This document shows, piece after piece, positions 8,081-16,251 of a DNA stretch of 64,000 nt. Position 1 is the stretch's first letter, and each line of letters begins with the position of its first letter. The position numbers and the translations under genes are program-made. Source of the DNA: Bradyrhizobium sp. RD5-C2 (GTDB taxonomy: Bacteria > Pseudomonadota > Alphaproteobacteria > Rhizobiales > Xanthobacteraceae); NCBI RefSeq assembly GCF_019972155.1, contig NZ_BOVL01000026.1, positions 1-64,000 of the forward strand. The letters run 5' to 3'. The notes under the pieces were generated by a model. It saw only the letters and a program-made list of their open reading frames with translations, was not told the origin of the DNA and made no database searches.

Positions 8081-8860
8081 CTAGCTGGTTTTCGGCACGA
8101 AGGCGCCGGGCGGGATCTGGCCATCGACGTAGGCGTGATACAGCGCGTCGAGCTGCACCCACAGCACATTGGTCTTGAAGATCAGCGCGTTGCAGACCGC
8201 CTCGCGTTCGGCGGGCGTCTTGGCGTGCTGCTTGACGTAGTCGAGCGCAAAGCCGGCGTCGCGCGGCGCCTGGGTCAGTCGGCGGCTGAAATAGCTCATG
8301 ATGTCGGGATTGACGAAGTCGTAGTGCTTCAACATCCCCGAGATGCGCTCCTCGTGCAGGTTCGGCGCGAACAATTCGGTGAGCGAGGAGGCAATCGCTT
8401 CCAGCGGCGTGCGGTCGCGGCAGAAATGCACATAGGCTTCCACGGCAAAGCGCGTCGCCGGCAGGATGCCTTCGGTGGACTCGACATAGGCCGTGTCGAG
8501 GCCGAGGCCTTCGGTCAGCTTCAGCCAGCGCTCGATGCCGCCCTCGTTGCCGAGATCGCCGTCGTGATCCTCGATGCGGTGGCGCCATTCGATCCGTGTG
8601 TTGCGGTCGCGGAAGCGCGAGATCACCATCGCGTCCTTCAGCGGGATCGTGCTCTGGTAGTAATAGCGGTTCAGCGCCCAGGCCTGAACCTGGCCCTTGT
8701 TGAGCTTGCCGCCGTGCAGCAGGCGGTGGAACGGATGCAGGCTGTGATAGCGCGTCGCGCCGATCGTGCGCAGCACGGATTCCATCGCCTCGGCACTGTC
8801 GAGCGTAATGCCCTTGCCGATCGAGAGCGCGGTCATTCCAGAGGTAGGCACGGCATTCAC
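8081..8860 (-). CDS. pqqC: PqqC, pyrroloquinoline-quinone synthase
   Basis: PqqC carries out the final ring closure and oxidation that yields PQQ, without a metal. The family signature is strong: RYHSLHPFHRLLHGGKL with the conserved active-site His residues, RYYYQSTIPLKDAMVISR, the HRIEDHDG block and ALDYVKQHAKTP. I place the start at the GTG at 8860, which overlaps the pqqB TGA (GTGA) and has GGAG eight bases upstream, giving 259 residues. An in-frame ATG at 8836 would give 251 residues, matching many orthologues, but has a poor ribosome site. The protein belongs to the haem-oxygenase-like helical fold. Confidence 0.96.
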   Translation of the reverse strand: MNAVPTSGMTALSIGKGITLDSAEAMESVLRTIGATRYHSLHPFHRLLHGGKLNKGQVQAWALNRYYYQSTIPLKDAMVISRFRDRNTRIEWRHRIEDHDGDLGNEGGIERWLKLTEGLGLDTAYVESTEGILPATRFAVEAYVHFCRDRTPLEAIASSLTELFAPNLHEERISGMLKHYDFVNPDIMSYFSRRLTQAPRDAGFALDYVKQHAKTPAEREAVCNALIFKTNVLWVQLDALYHAYVDGQIPPGAFVPKTS

Positions 8861-9786
8861 AGCACGATCTCCGTTCCGTCGGAGGGAATCTGCCAGCCCG
8901 CCTGTTCGGCCGCCTTGCGTTCGGCCGAGGTCCCAAGCAGCGCCGGGTTGGAGTTGTTGATATGCAAAAACACTTTTAGTCCGATGTCGAGCCCGGCGAG
9001 GCTTGCGATCGCGCCCTGATCGCCCGACATCGCGATATGTCCCATGCCCTGGCCGGTCTTGTTGCCAAGCCCCGCTGCGATCAGTTCGTCGTCGCGCCAC
9101 ACCGTGCCGTCGAAGAACACCAGCGGCGCGCCCTTGAGCCGCAATTTCAGGTCGTCGGTCACCCGGGCGCAGGCGGCCAGGAAATAGAAGTATTTGCCGC
9201 TGCGCCTGTCCGCAATACGCAGGCCGAGCGTATCGCCGACGCCGTCGGCGCCCGCCGGGTGCGCCTTGCCCTCGAGATACCAGGCGCCCTTGCCGGGAAC
9301 CTCGAACGGCAGCACCTCGAGACCGGACGGCGATCCGTCGGGCAGGGCCGGCTCAAAGGCCTGGTCGACCGCGATCGGCCGGCGGGCGACGTTCTTCTCG
9401 CTCAGCACGTTGAAGATGCTGTTCGCGCGCAGGATCGCCAGCACCCGCTCATGGGCGTAGATCGCAAACGGCGAGCCCTCGCGCATCGACAGCAGTCCGG
9501 CGACGGCATCGATCTCGCCATTGGTGAGGATGACACCGGCGATCGGGCTGTGGCGCAACGCGCCTTGCTTCGGATGCAGCTGCGGCGTCGCGATCAGCTG
9601 TTGGCGCAGATCCGGGGAAGCGTTGACCAGGAACCAGTGCGCGCCATCGCCGCTGACGGCGATCGAGGCTTGCGTGCTCTGCAATTCGGGATGGTCGCTT
9701 CGCGCCGTCCTGCAGACGGCACAGCCGCAGTTCCACTGCGGAACGCCGCCACCCGCCGCGGCACCCAGGACGACGACACGAAGCAT
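8857..9786 (-). CDS. pqqB: PqqB, metallo-beta-lactamase-fold protein of PQQ synthesis
   Basis: A 309-residue protein from the ATG at 9786; an earlier in-frame codon exists, but the family begins MLRVVVLGAAAGGGVPQWNC as here. The N-terminal WNCGCAVCR segment contains the structural zinc cysteines typical of PqqB. The metallo-hydrolase metal motif is altered relative to hydrolytic relatives (TNGEIDAVAGLLSMREG in place of a canonical HxHxDH), as is usual for PqqB. It is thought to hydroxylate the Glu-Tyr intermediate before PqqC acts. The gene overlaps pqqC by 4 bp and follows pqqA after a 172-bp gap. Confidence 0.96.
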   Translation of the reverse strand: MLRVVVLGAAAGGGVPQWNCGCAVCRTARSDHPELQSTQASIAVSGDGAHWFLVNASPDLRQQLIATPQLHPKQGALRHSPIAGVILTNGEIDAVAGLLSMREGSPFAIYAHERVLAILRANSIFNVLSEKNVARRPIAVDQAFEPALPDGSPSGLEVLPFEVPGKGAWYLEGKAHPAGADGVGDTLGLRIADRRSGKYFYFLAACARVTDDLKLRLKGAPLVFFDGTVWRDDELIAAGLGNKTGQGMGHIAMSGDQGAIASLAGLDIGLKVFLHINNSNPALLGTSAERKAAEQAGWQIPSDGTEIVL

Positions 9787-9958
9787 GATCCGTCCCCTGG
9801 AGACGTTTAACTCGGACCCATCAACTCGGCCCAATAACCTGGACCCAGAAACGTTACGAGGTGGACCCCGGCTTGGAACACACCCCCATGCTCGGGAGCG
9901 CGTTACGCCCGGATGTCCACCTGCGCTAAAACGCTAAACGTGTATAGGGCGCTGCCGC
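9787..9958 (-). other. pqqA-pqqB intercistronic region
   Basis: A 172-bp gap with no ORF between the 26-codon pqqA and pqqB. It holds a perfect 8-bp inverted repeat, AGGTGGAC (9859-9866) with GTCCACCT (9915-9922), enclosing 48 bp. In other bacteria this interval contains a partial terminator or processing site that makes pqqA RNA more abundant than the rest. Here no U-tract follows, so a strong intrinsic terminator is not supported. Confidence 0.3.
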
Positions 9959-10039
9959 TTACTTGCGGGTGGCGCACATATACATGTTGATTTCCATGCC
10001 GACCGACACTTCGACGATCTTCGGTGCTTTCCAGGCCAT
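9959..10039 (-). CDS. pqqA: PqqA, precursor peptide of PQQ
   Basis: A 26-residue peptide, MAWKAPKIVEVSVGMEINMY followed by MCATRK. It contains the invariant Glu-x-x-x-Tyr pair (Glu16, Tyr20) whose side chains become the PQQ skeleton. A strong ribosome site, AAGGAGAGCCTA, precedes the ATG. It is the first gene of the minus-strand operon pqqABCDE and lies 172 bp before pqqB. The Trp3-Lys4-Pro6 start resembles that of other PqqA peptides. Release of the crosslinked dipeptide needs a protease; no M16 pqqF/pqqG gene lies in the window, but an S33 peptidase gene closes the operon. Confidence 0.97.
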   Translation of the reverse strand: MAWKAPKIVEVSVGMEINMYMCATRK

Positions 10040-10362
10040 TAGGCTCTCCTTGTTGCAACCGGACGAACTTTCCGCCCTACAGTTAAACTACTGCGGTTCG
10101 AAAAGTTCGCCACTTAAATTTTTCGCAAGCTGCCCTGCGGAAGCGCATGCTGCACTGCGGGAAGAAAATCCGGCCCACTCACAAATTTGTGCGCGCATTT
10201 CCGGTCAAAACCCGGTGGCATCAGACCTTTTTACTGTTGTTCGCCACACGGTGAATGGTGATCTTGGACTAAGAGAGGGGGCCACGCGATCCTCCGAAGG
10301 TCCTGATGACGATTCTGTGCTTCCCGGTGACGGGACGCGACTAACCGAGCCGAGTTCTGCCG
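10040..10362. promoter_or_regulatory. Divergent promoter region between pqqA and the DUF6894 gene
   Basis: This 323-bp gap separates the minus-strand pqq operon from plus-strand genes. The 110 bp nearest pqqA are AT-rich for this genome and probably hold its promoter, though no clear -35/-10 pair stands out. A perfect 12-bp palindrome, CACAAATTTGTG, lies at 10180-10191, about 140 bp upstream of pqqA, and is a candidate operator. No other gene is seen. Confidence 0.35.
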
Positions 10363-10620
10363 ATGCCACGCTATTTCTTCAATACCCGTATCGGCGACGA
10401 GCTGATCTCCGACCCCGACGGCGAAATCCTGCGCGACCCGGATCGCGCGTGGGAGATGGCGCGGGCGATGATTCGCGAACTGCTGAAGACCGAGGGGGCC
10501 GACGGCGCGTTGCTCAGCGCCGTGATCGAGGTGACCGACGACGAGGGCGAGATCGTGCTGGAGTTTCCATTCACCGAGGCGATTCTCGATCGCCCGGATC
10601 ACTCGATCACAAGGCACTGA
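10363..10620 (+). CDS. DUF6894-family small protein
   Basis: An 85-residue acidic protein with the pattern of a family abundant in Bradyrhizobium: MPRYFFNTRIGDELISDPDG, then a helix with a conserved Trp (DRAWEMARAMIREL), then a beta pair ending EIVLEFPFTEAIL. No catalytic residues or export signal are visible and the role is unknown. A second member lies at 60702. It stands alone between the divergent pqq operon and the sugar dehydrogenase, 184 bp before the latter. Confidence 0.7.
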   Translation: MPRYFFNTRIGDELISDPDGEILRDPDRAWEMARAMIRELLKTEGADGALLSAVIEVTDDEGEIVLEFPFTEAILDRPDHSITRH

Positions 10621-10703
10621 GAGACACCGGGACGGAGGCACACCGACACGGTCGCGTGGCCACAACCATGCGTTGGCCGATGCCGGCATGTTTCCGATTG
10701 CAA

Positions 10704-10715
10704 TTGTCCGGACAA
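10704..10715. promoter_or_regulatory. Palindrome upstream of the PQQ-type dehydrogenase
   Basis: TTGTCCGGACAA is a perfect 12-bp palindrome about 90 bp before the dehydrogenase ATG, in the only non-coding DNA upstream of it. Its position is right for an operator. The palindrome includes a TCCGGA core that could arise by chance in GC-rich DNA. Confidence 0.25.
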
Positions 10716-10804
10716 ATTCGCAAGACTATGAGCGGAAAGCCTGATAGCGCCGGTCGACCTCAATGGCGCAATGAACAAACGGCTTCCACCCAGGGGAGAT
10801 CATC

Positions 10805-12079
10805 ATGAAAAAACACTCATTCGCTCCGCGCAGCCTGCTGCTCGCGGGGGCCATGCTGGGAGCGTTCACGCTCTCCGCTGCGGCGCAACAGCCCGCGGCC
10901 GCGCCGGCCGCAGGTGCCGCACCGGCCGCCCAGCCGCTGCCGCCGGGCTCGCCCATGATCGGGCGTCCGGACAATGAAGCCGCCGCCAAGCTTGCACCCG
11001 TCGTGGGCCCGCCGATTCCGGCCGCGCCCGACAAGCTGCCGCTCGCCAAGCTCAAGGTGCCAGCCGGCTTCAATATCGAGGTCTATGCTGCCGGCATGGC
11101 CAATGCGCGTTCACTGGCGCTCGGCGACAAGGGTACCGTGTTCGTCGGCAGCCGGCTCGTCGACAAGGTCTATGCGATCGTCAACAAGGACGGCAAACGC
11201 TCGGTCAAGGTGATCGCCTCCGGCCTCTACCGCCCGAACGGCGTCGCCTTCAAGGACGGCACGCTCTACATCGCCGAGCTGTCGAAGGTCTCCAAGATCG
11301 ACAAGATCGAGGACAATCTGGACAACCCGCCGAAGCCGACCGTCATCTACGACAAGCTGCCGAAGGACGAGGCGCATGGCTGGAAGTTCATCGCCATCGG
11401 TCCCGACAACAAGCTCTATGTCCCGGTCGGCCAGCCCGGCAACAATGTGCTGCATGACGCCGACCACGGTCAGATCCGCCGCATGAATCTCGACGGCTCC
11501 GGCGCCGAGGTCTACGCGCTCGGCGTGCGCAACTCGGTCGGCTTCGACTGGAATCCCGAGACCAAGCAGATGTACTTCACCGACAACGGCCGTGACTGGC
11601 TGTCGGAGACGGTGCCGGAGGACGAGCTCAACCGCGTCACCAAGGCGGGCGAGGATTTCGGTGCGCCGTTCTGCTACCAGGGCAACATCATCGACCAGGA
11701 GCTCGGCTGGGGTAAGTCTTGCAAGGACTACACCGCGCCGGTGGGCCTGATGGGTCCGCATACCGCCTCGCTCGGCATGCGCTTCTACACCGGAAGCCAG
11801 TTCCCGAAGACCTACAAGAACGCGATCTTCGTCGCGCGTCACGGCTCCTGGAACAAGTCGCAGAAGCAGGGCGGTGACGTCGTCGTCGTCAAGCTGAACA
11901 AGGATGGCACCGTGAAGTCGATGGAGCCGTTCCTGACCGGCTTCCTCGAGGACAACAAGTATGTCGGCCGCCCGGTCGACGTGATGCTGCTGAAGGATGG
12001 CTCGCTGCTGGTCTCCGACGACTGGAACGGCGCGGTCTATCGCATCAGCTACGGCAAGCCGAAGGTCGCCAACCAGTAA
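10805..12079 (+). CDS. PQQ-dependent sugar dehydrogenase (L-sorbosone dehydrogenase type)
   Basis: A 424-residue secreted protein. A signal peptide (to about residue 28) is followed by an Ala/Pro-rich linker (28-60) and a six-bladed beta-propeller. Propeller motifs seen include GVRNSVGFDWNPETKQMYFT, NGRDWLSETVPEDELNRV and HGSWNKSQKQGGDVVVVKL, with a late VSDDWNGAVYRI repeat, as in sorbosone/glucose dehydrogenases. Such enzymes oxidise sugar aldehydes or sugars in the periplasm and pass electrons to a cytochrome. A di-haem cytochrome c gene follows after a terminator and the pqq operon is immediately upstream, so cofactor, enzyme and acceptor are encoded together. The substrate cannot be told from sequence. 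Confidence 0.85.
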   Translation: MKKHSFAPRSLLLAGAMLGAFTLSAAAQQPAAAPAAGAAPAAQPLPPGSPMIGRPDNEAAAKLAPVVGPPIPAAPDKLPLAKLKVPAGFNIEVYAAGMANARSLALGDKGTVFVGSRLVDKVYAIVNKDGKRSVKVIASGLYRPNGVAFKDGTLYIAELSKVSKIDKIEDNLDNPPKPTVIYDKLPKDEAHGWKFIAIGPDNKLYVPVGQPGNNVLHDADHGQIRRMNLDGSGAEVYALGVRNSVGFDWNPETKQMYFTDNGRDWLSETVPEDELNRVTKAGEDFGAPFCYQGNIIDQELGWGKSCKDYTAPVGLMGPHTASLGMRFYTGSQFPKTYKNAIFVARHGSWNKSQKQGGDVVVVKLNKDGTVKSMEPFLTGFLEDNKYVGRPVDVMLLKDGSLLVSDDWNGAVYRISYGKPKVANQ

Positions 12080-12092
12080 GCTGAAGTCAGCG

Positions 12093-12128
12093 ATCGGGGG
12101 CAGCGTCTGCTGCCCCCGATTTTCTTTT
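12093..12128 (+). terminator. Strong intrinsic terminator after the sugar dehydrogenase
   Basis: A perfect 12-bp stem (ATCGGGGGCAGC / GCTGCCCCCGAT) with a 4-nt loop is followed directly by TTTCTTTT. It starts 14 bp after the dehydrogenase stop and ends 23 bp before the cytochrome c ATG, so it should lower expression of the cytochrome relative to the dehydrogenase. Confidence 0.9.
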
Positions 12129-12151
12129 GAACTGCATGCAAGGATGGACCG

Positions 12152-12718
12152 ATGCGTAAGCTCGCAATCGCCGCGGCGCTGGCCGCTCTCAGCTTCTCCG
12201 CAAACGCCGAGACCATCCAGGAGCGCACCGTCGCGTGCTTTGCCTGCCATGGCGAGCATGGCACGTCGGAAACCGAGAACACGCCTTCGCTCGGCGGCCA
12301 GCAGGCGCCCTATGCGCTGATCCAGCTCTTCATGTTTCGCGAGAAACTGCGGGTATTCGACCCGATGAACGAGATGGCGAAACCGATGACCGACGACGAT
12401 CTGCGCACCTTCTCGGATTTCATCGCCACCTTGCCGAAGCCTGCGCCGCCCGCGGAGGCCGGCGATCCGGCACGGATGGCGCGCGGCCAGGCGCTGGTGC
12501 AGCAGAACCGCTGCAACACCTGCCACAACACCGATTTTTCGGGCAAGGACAACGTCCCTCGCATCGCCAACCAGCGCGAGGATTATCTCGCCAAGACGCT
12601 GGCCGAATACAAGGACAACAGCCGCCACGGCTACGACGCCACCATGGCGGACGTGATGCAGACGGTCACCAAGGAGCAGATCGGCGACCTTGCCTATTAC
12701 ATCGCCCATTTCCGCTGA
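12152..12718 (+). CDS. Di-haem cytochrome c (c4-like)
   Basis: A 188-residue exported protein: signal peptide to ANA (residues 1-19), then two cytochrome c domains. Haem sites are CFACH at 29-33 and CNTCH at 121-125. Likely distal Met ligands lie in the helical segments that follow (such as MNEMAKPM near 72-79 and DATMADVMQ near 160). Two-domain proteins of this size carry electrons in the periplasm. Placement next to a PQQ-type dehydrogenase points to it being the electron acceptor. It is separated from that gene by an intrinsic terminator, so it may be expressed by read-through or from its own promoter. Confidence 0.88.
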   Translation: MRKLAIAAALAALSFSANAETIQERTVACFACHGEHGTSETENTPSLGGQQAPYALIQLFMFREKLRVFDPMNEMAKPMTDDDLRTFSDFIATLPKPAPPAEAGDPARMARGQALVQQNRCNTCHNTDFSGKDNVPRIANQREDYLAKTLAEYKDNSRHGYDATMADVMQTVTKEQIGDLAYYIAHFR

Positions 12719-12789
12719 CCGGTTAGGCGGGGGCCGCTGGCCATGTCCTTCGTGCGGCGCTAAAACGCGTCCGTCATACGGAGTAGCAC

Positions 12790-14181
12790 ATGCAGGATCT
12801 TTGGCGTCTGTCGGCGGCTGAACTCGCCTCCCTTATCAAATCCAAGAAGGTATCGGCGAAGGAGGCGGCCGAGGCCGGGCTCGCCCGGCTCGACGCGGTC
12901 AACCCCAAGATCAACGCGGTGGTCGATCACCGGCCGGACGACGTGCTGGCACAGGCAGCCTCGATCGATACGGCAATTGCACGCGGTGAGGCGGTCGGGC
13001 CGCTGGCCGGCGTGCCAATCACGATCAAGGTCAATGTCGACCAGGAGGGCTACGCCACCACCAACGGGCTGAAGGCGCAGCGCGACCTCATCGCCAAGAT
13101 CGACAATCCGGTCGTCGCCAACCTGCGCAAGGCCGGCGCGGTGCTGCTCGGCCGCACCAATTGTCCGGCGGTCTCCTACCGCTGGTTCACCACCAATCTC
13201 ATTCACGGCGACACCAAGAACCCGCGCGATCCCGGCATCACGCCGGGCGGCTCGTCGGGCGGCGCGGGCTCCGCGGTCGCGGCCGGCATCGGCCACATTG
13301 CGCATGGCACCGATATCGCGGGCTCGGTCCGCTATCCGGCCTATGCCTGCGGCGTGCATGGCCTGCGGCCGAGCATGGGCCGCATCCCCGCCTTCAACGC
13401 GGCGTTGCCGGAGCGCCCGATCGGCCCGCAGATCAGCGCGGTGTCGGGCCCGCTGGCGCGCACCGTCAACGATCTGCGCATTTCGCTCGCGGCGATGTCG
13501 GCACCCGACTATCGCGATCCCTGGTATGCGCCGGTGCCGCTCGAGGGACCGCCGCGCGAGAAGCGCGTTGCGATGTGTCTCAATCCCGATGGCCTCAACC
13601 CGGTGCCGGAAGTGGTCGCCGCGGTGGCCGATGCCGGCAGGCGCTTGCGCGACGCCGGCTGGATCGTCGAGGAGATCGCCGACACGCCGTCGTTGCGCGA
13701 GGCGGCCGAGATCCAGACCCGGCTGTGGCTCGGCGACGGCTACGAGGCCCAGCTTGCGTTCGCGGAGCGCGAGGGCGATCCCGGCGCGCTGGCCTGCCTG
13801 CGCGGCGTCCGCTCAAAAGTGCACCCGTTCGACCTGTCGCAGGCGCTGACCCGCCGCGCGACCTTGACCCGCGAATGGTTTGCCTTCCTCGACAAATATC
13901 CGGTGCTGCTGATGCCGGTCTCGGGCGAGCTGCCGTTCCCCGATCATCTCGACCGCAAGGACGAGGCGTCGTTCGCGCGGGTGTGGCACGCGCAGCTGCC
14001 GCAGATCGCGATCCCGTTCATGGGGCTTCCCGGGCTTGTCGTCTCCACGGGGCTCGTCGGGCGGATTCCGGTCGGCGTGCAGCTGGTGGCCGGCCGCTAC
14101 CGCGAGGATCTCTGCCTTGCCGCGGGCGAGGCGGTGGAAGCCGGCGGCACGCCGTCGTCGCCGATCGATCCGGTGATTTAA
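12790..14181 (+). CDS. Amidase-signature family hydrolase
   Basis: A 463-residue cytosolic amidase. The catalytic triad of the family is visible: Lys80 in VPITIK, cis-Ser155 in GGSSGG, and the nucleophile Ser179 in AGSVRYPA. The segment GPQISAVSGPLARTVNDL is the usual family block. Substrates in this family range from small aliphatic amides to Gln-tRNA and cannot be chosen here, but this is not GatA because no gatB or gatC lies nearby. The gene starts a plus-strand run with glutathione peroxidase (1-bp gap) and a DUF3297 gene, so the three are probably co-transcribed. Confidence 0.9.
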   Translation: MQDLWRLSAAELASLIKSKKVSAKEAAEAGLARLDAVNPKINAVVDHRPDDVLAQAASIDTAIARGEAVGPLAGVPITIKVNVDQEGYATTNGLKAQRDLIAKIDNPVVANLRKAGAVLLGRTNCPAVSYRWFTTNLIHGDTKNPRDPGITPGGSSGGAGSAVAAGIGHIAHGTDIAGSVRYPAYACGVHGLRPSMGRIPAFNAALPERPIGPQISAVSGPLARTVNDLRISLAAMSAPDYRDPWYAPVPLEGPPREKRVAMCLNPDGLNPVPEVVAAVADAGRRLRDAGWIVEEIADTPSLREAAEIQTRLWLGDGYEAQLAFAEREGDPGALACLRGVRSKVHPFDLSQALTRRATLTREWFAFLDKYPVLLMPVSGELPFPDHLDRKDEASFARVWHAQLPQIAIPFMGLPGLVVSTGLVGRIPVGVQLVAGRYREDLCLAAGEAVEAGGTPSSPIDPVI

Positions 14182-14182
14182 C

Positions 14183-14659
14183 ATGGCAACCGTCTACGAT
14201 TTCACCGCCAAGTCGCTGGTCGGCGACGAGGTGCCGCTGCAGCGGTTCGAGGGCCAGGTGCTGCTGATCGTGAACACGGCGAGCGCCTGCGGGTTCACGC
14301 CGCAATACAAGGGCCTCCAGGAGCTGCACGCCGGTCTCTCGCCGCGCGGCTTTGCCGTGCTCGGCTTTCCCTGCAACCAGTTCGGCGCGCAGGAGCCGGG
14401 CGATGCCAAGCAGATCGCCACGTTCTGCGAGACCAACTACGCCGTGACGTTTCCGATGTTCGCCAAGATCGACGTCAATGGCTCAGGTGCGCATCCATTG
14501 TACGAGCACCTGAAACGTGAGAAGTCGGGCCTGCTCGGGCCGGCGATCAAATGGAACTTCACCAAGTTCCTGGTCGATCGCGCCGGCAAGGTCGTGGCGC
14601 GGCATGCGCCGACCGCCCGGCCCGAAGGATTGAAGAAGGAAATCGAGGCGCTGCTATGA
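14183..14659 (+). CDS. Glutathione peroxidase family protein
   Basis: A 158-residue thioredoxin-fold peroxidase. The peroxidatic Cys36 sits in NTASACGFTPQY, the FPCNQFGAQEPG motif supplies the Gln and a second Cys near residue 70, and KWNFTKFLVD supplies the Trp/Asn. Bacterial members of this kind often use thioredoxin in place of glutathione to reduce hydroperoxides. The start is 1 bp after the amidase stop and the stop overlaps the next ATG (ATGA), giving tight coupling on both sides. Confidence 0.93.
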   Translation: MATVYDFTAKSLVGDEVPLQRFEGQVLLIVNTASACGFTPQYKGLQELHAGLSPRGFAVLGFPCNQFGAQEPGDAKQIATFCETNYAVTFPMFAKIDVNGSGAHPLYEHLKREKSGLLGPAIKWNFTKFLVDRAGKVVARHAPTARPEGLKKEIEALL

Positions 14660-14919
14660 GCGACGACAACGACACCACCAACGATCAATTTCCGGACCGT
14701 CTCTCGATCGATCCGAAGAGCCCCTATTACAACGAGGCGATCCTGTCGCGTGACGTCGGCATCCGGTTCAAGGGTGCCGAGAAGACCAATGTCGAGGAGT
14801 ACTGCATCAGCGAAGGCTGGGTGCGGGTCACCGCCGGCAACGCCAAGGACCGTTACGGCAATCCGCTGACCATCAAGGTGCACGGGCCGGTCGAGCCGTA
14901 TTTCCGGGATAAGAAGTAG
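14656..14919 (+). CDS. DUF3297 family protein
   Basis: An 87-residue protein that starts at the ATGA overlap with the peroxidase gene. The family pattern is DRLSIDPKSPYYNEAIL, then GIRFKGAEKTNVEEYCISEG, then a C-terminal WVRVTAG...PLTIKVHGPVEPYF. No catalytic motif is evident and function is unknown. Overlap with a peroxidase gene suggests a minor role in oxidative stress, which is inference from context only. No signal peptide is present. Confidence 0.85.
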   Translation: MSDDNDTTNDQFPDRLSIDPKSPYYNEAILSRDVGIRFKGAEKTNVEEYCISEGWVRVTAGNAKDRYGNPLTIKVHGPVEPYFRDKK

Positions 14920-14923
14920 CCAC

Positions 14924-15003
14924 CGTCATTCCGGGGCACGCGAAGCGTGAACCCGGAATCTCGAGATTCCGGGTTCGATGCTTTGCATCGCCCCGGAATT
15001 ACG
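14924..15003. repeat. Palindromic repeat, CGTCATTCCGGGG family (copy 1)
   Basis: The element starts CGTCATTCCGGGGCACGCGA and ends with the near-complement ATCGCCCCGGAATTACG, with the inner palindrome CCCGGAATCTCGAGATTCCGGG (22 bp) in its centre. It fills the gap between the DUF3297 gene and tarD. A longer member of the same family lies at 57244-57385. Confidence 0.8.
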
Positions 15004-15030
15004 CGCCTAGCAACTCCGAAGGCAACTCCC

Positions 15031-16200
15031 ATGTCCGTCCGCATCGTCGACGTCCGCGAGGTGACAAAGCCGATCTCCTCGCCGATCCGCAACGCCTATA
15101 TCGACTTCACCAAGATGACCACGAGCCTGGTCGCCGTGGTCACCGATGTGGTGCGCGACGGCAGGCGGGTGGTCGGCTACGGCTTCAATTCCAACGGACG
15201 TTACGGGCAGGGCGGACTGATCCGCGAGCGCTTTGCGCCGCGGCTGCTCGAAGCCGATCCGAAATCGCTGCTGGATGCTGATGGCGCCAACCTCGATCCG
15301 GACAAGGTCTGGTCGACGCTGATGTCGAACGAGAAGCCGGGCGGCCATGGTGAGCGTTCGGTCGCGGTCGGCACCATCGACATGGCGGTGTGGGACGCGG
15401 TGGCGAAGATCGCGGGCAGGCCGCTGTTCCGGCTGCTTGCCGAGCGTCATGGCCTGACCGCCAATCCGCGCGTGTTCGTCTATGCCGCCGGCGGCTACTA
15501 CTATCCGGGCAAGGACCTCGGCGCATTGCGCAAGGAGATGCGCGGCTATCTCGACCGCGGCTACAACGTCGTCAAGATGAAGATCGGCGGCGCGCCGCTC
15601 GCCGAAGATCGCGAACGCATCGATGCGGTGCTGAAGGAGATCGGCCGCGAGGCGCAGCTCGCGGTCGACGCCAACGGCCGCTTCGATCTGGAGACCGCGA
15701 TCGCCTATGCCAAGATGCTGCGGGAGTATCCGCTGTTCTGGTACGAGGAAGCCGGCGATCCGCTCGACTATGCGTTGCAGGCTGCGCTCGCCGAGTTCTA
15801 TCCGGGCCCGATGGCGACCGGCGAGAACCTGTTCAGCCACCAGGATGCGCGGAACCTGATCCGCTACGGCGGCATGCGGCCGGATCGTGATTGGCTGCAA
15901 TTCGACTGCGCGCTGTCCTACGGGCTCTGCGAATATCAGCGCACGCTCGCGGTGCTGAAGACCCACGGCTGGTCGCCGAGCCGCTGCATCCCGCATGGCG
16001 GCCACCAGATGTCGCTCAACATCGCGGCCGGCCTCGGCCTCGGCGGCAATGAGAGCTATCCCGACCTGTTCCAGCCCTATGGCGGGTTCCCGGACGGCGT
16101 GCGCGTCGAGGGCGGCCACATCGTCATGCCTGATCTCCCCGGCATCGGCTTCGAGGGCAAGTCGGATCTCTATGCGGAAATGAAGGCGCTGGCAGCGTAA
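15031..16200 (+). CDS. tarD: D(-)-tartrate dehydratase (enolase superfamily)
   Basis: A 389-residue enzyme from the ATG at 15031, which starts MSVRIVDVREVTKPISSPIR as I recall for the characterised Bradyrhizobium japonicum TarD of the same length. The active site is at the same numbers: Lys184 in VKMK, metal ligands Asp213, Glu239 and Glu265, and His322 in IPHGGH. TarD dehydrates D-tartrate to oxaloacetate with Mg2+. No tartrate transporter or regulator lies beside it. A repeat element occupies the upstream gap, so its promoter is probably within or just downstream of that repeat. Confidence 0.93.
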   Translation: MSVRIVDVREVTKPISSPIRNAYIDFTKMTTSLVAVVTDVVRDGRRVVGYGFNSNGRYGQGGLIRERFAPRLLEADPKSLLDADGANLDPDKVWSTLMSNEKPGGHGERSVAVGTIDMAVWDAVAKIAGRPLFRLLAERHGLTANPRVFVYAAGGYYYPGKDLGALRKEMRGYLDRGYNVVKMKIGGAPLAEDRERIDAVLKEIGREAQLAVDANGRFDLETAIAYAKMLREYPLFWYEEAGDPLDYALQAALAEFYPGPMATGENLFSHQDARNLIRYGGMRPDRDWLQFDCALSYGLCEYQRTLAVLKTHGWSPSRCIPHGGHQMSLNIAAGLGLGGNESYPDLFQPYGGFPDGVRVEGGHIVMPDLPGIGFEGKSDLYAEMKALAA

Positions 16201-16251
16201 GCGGCGCTCGTCCGGCCAGCCCGGCAGGCTCGAGTCCGCTTGCGAAATATC

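Noticed and set aside
6426..8084. 552-codon open frame on the plus strand over pip, pqqE and pqqD
   Set aside because: Antisense to three well-supported genes; low-complexity residue content and no ribosome site.
11111..12709. 532-codon minus frame across the sugar dehydrogenase and cytochrome genes
   Set aside because: It crosses an intrinsic terminator and two confirmed genes and has no recognisable domain.
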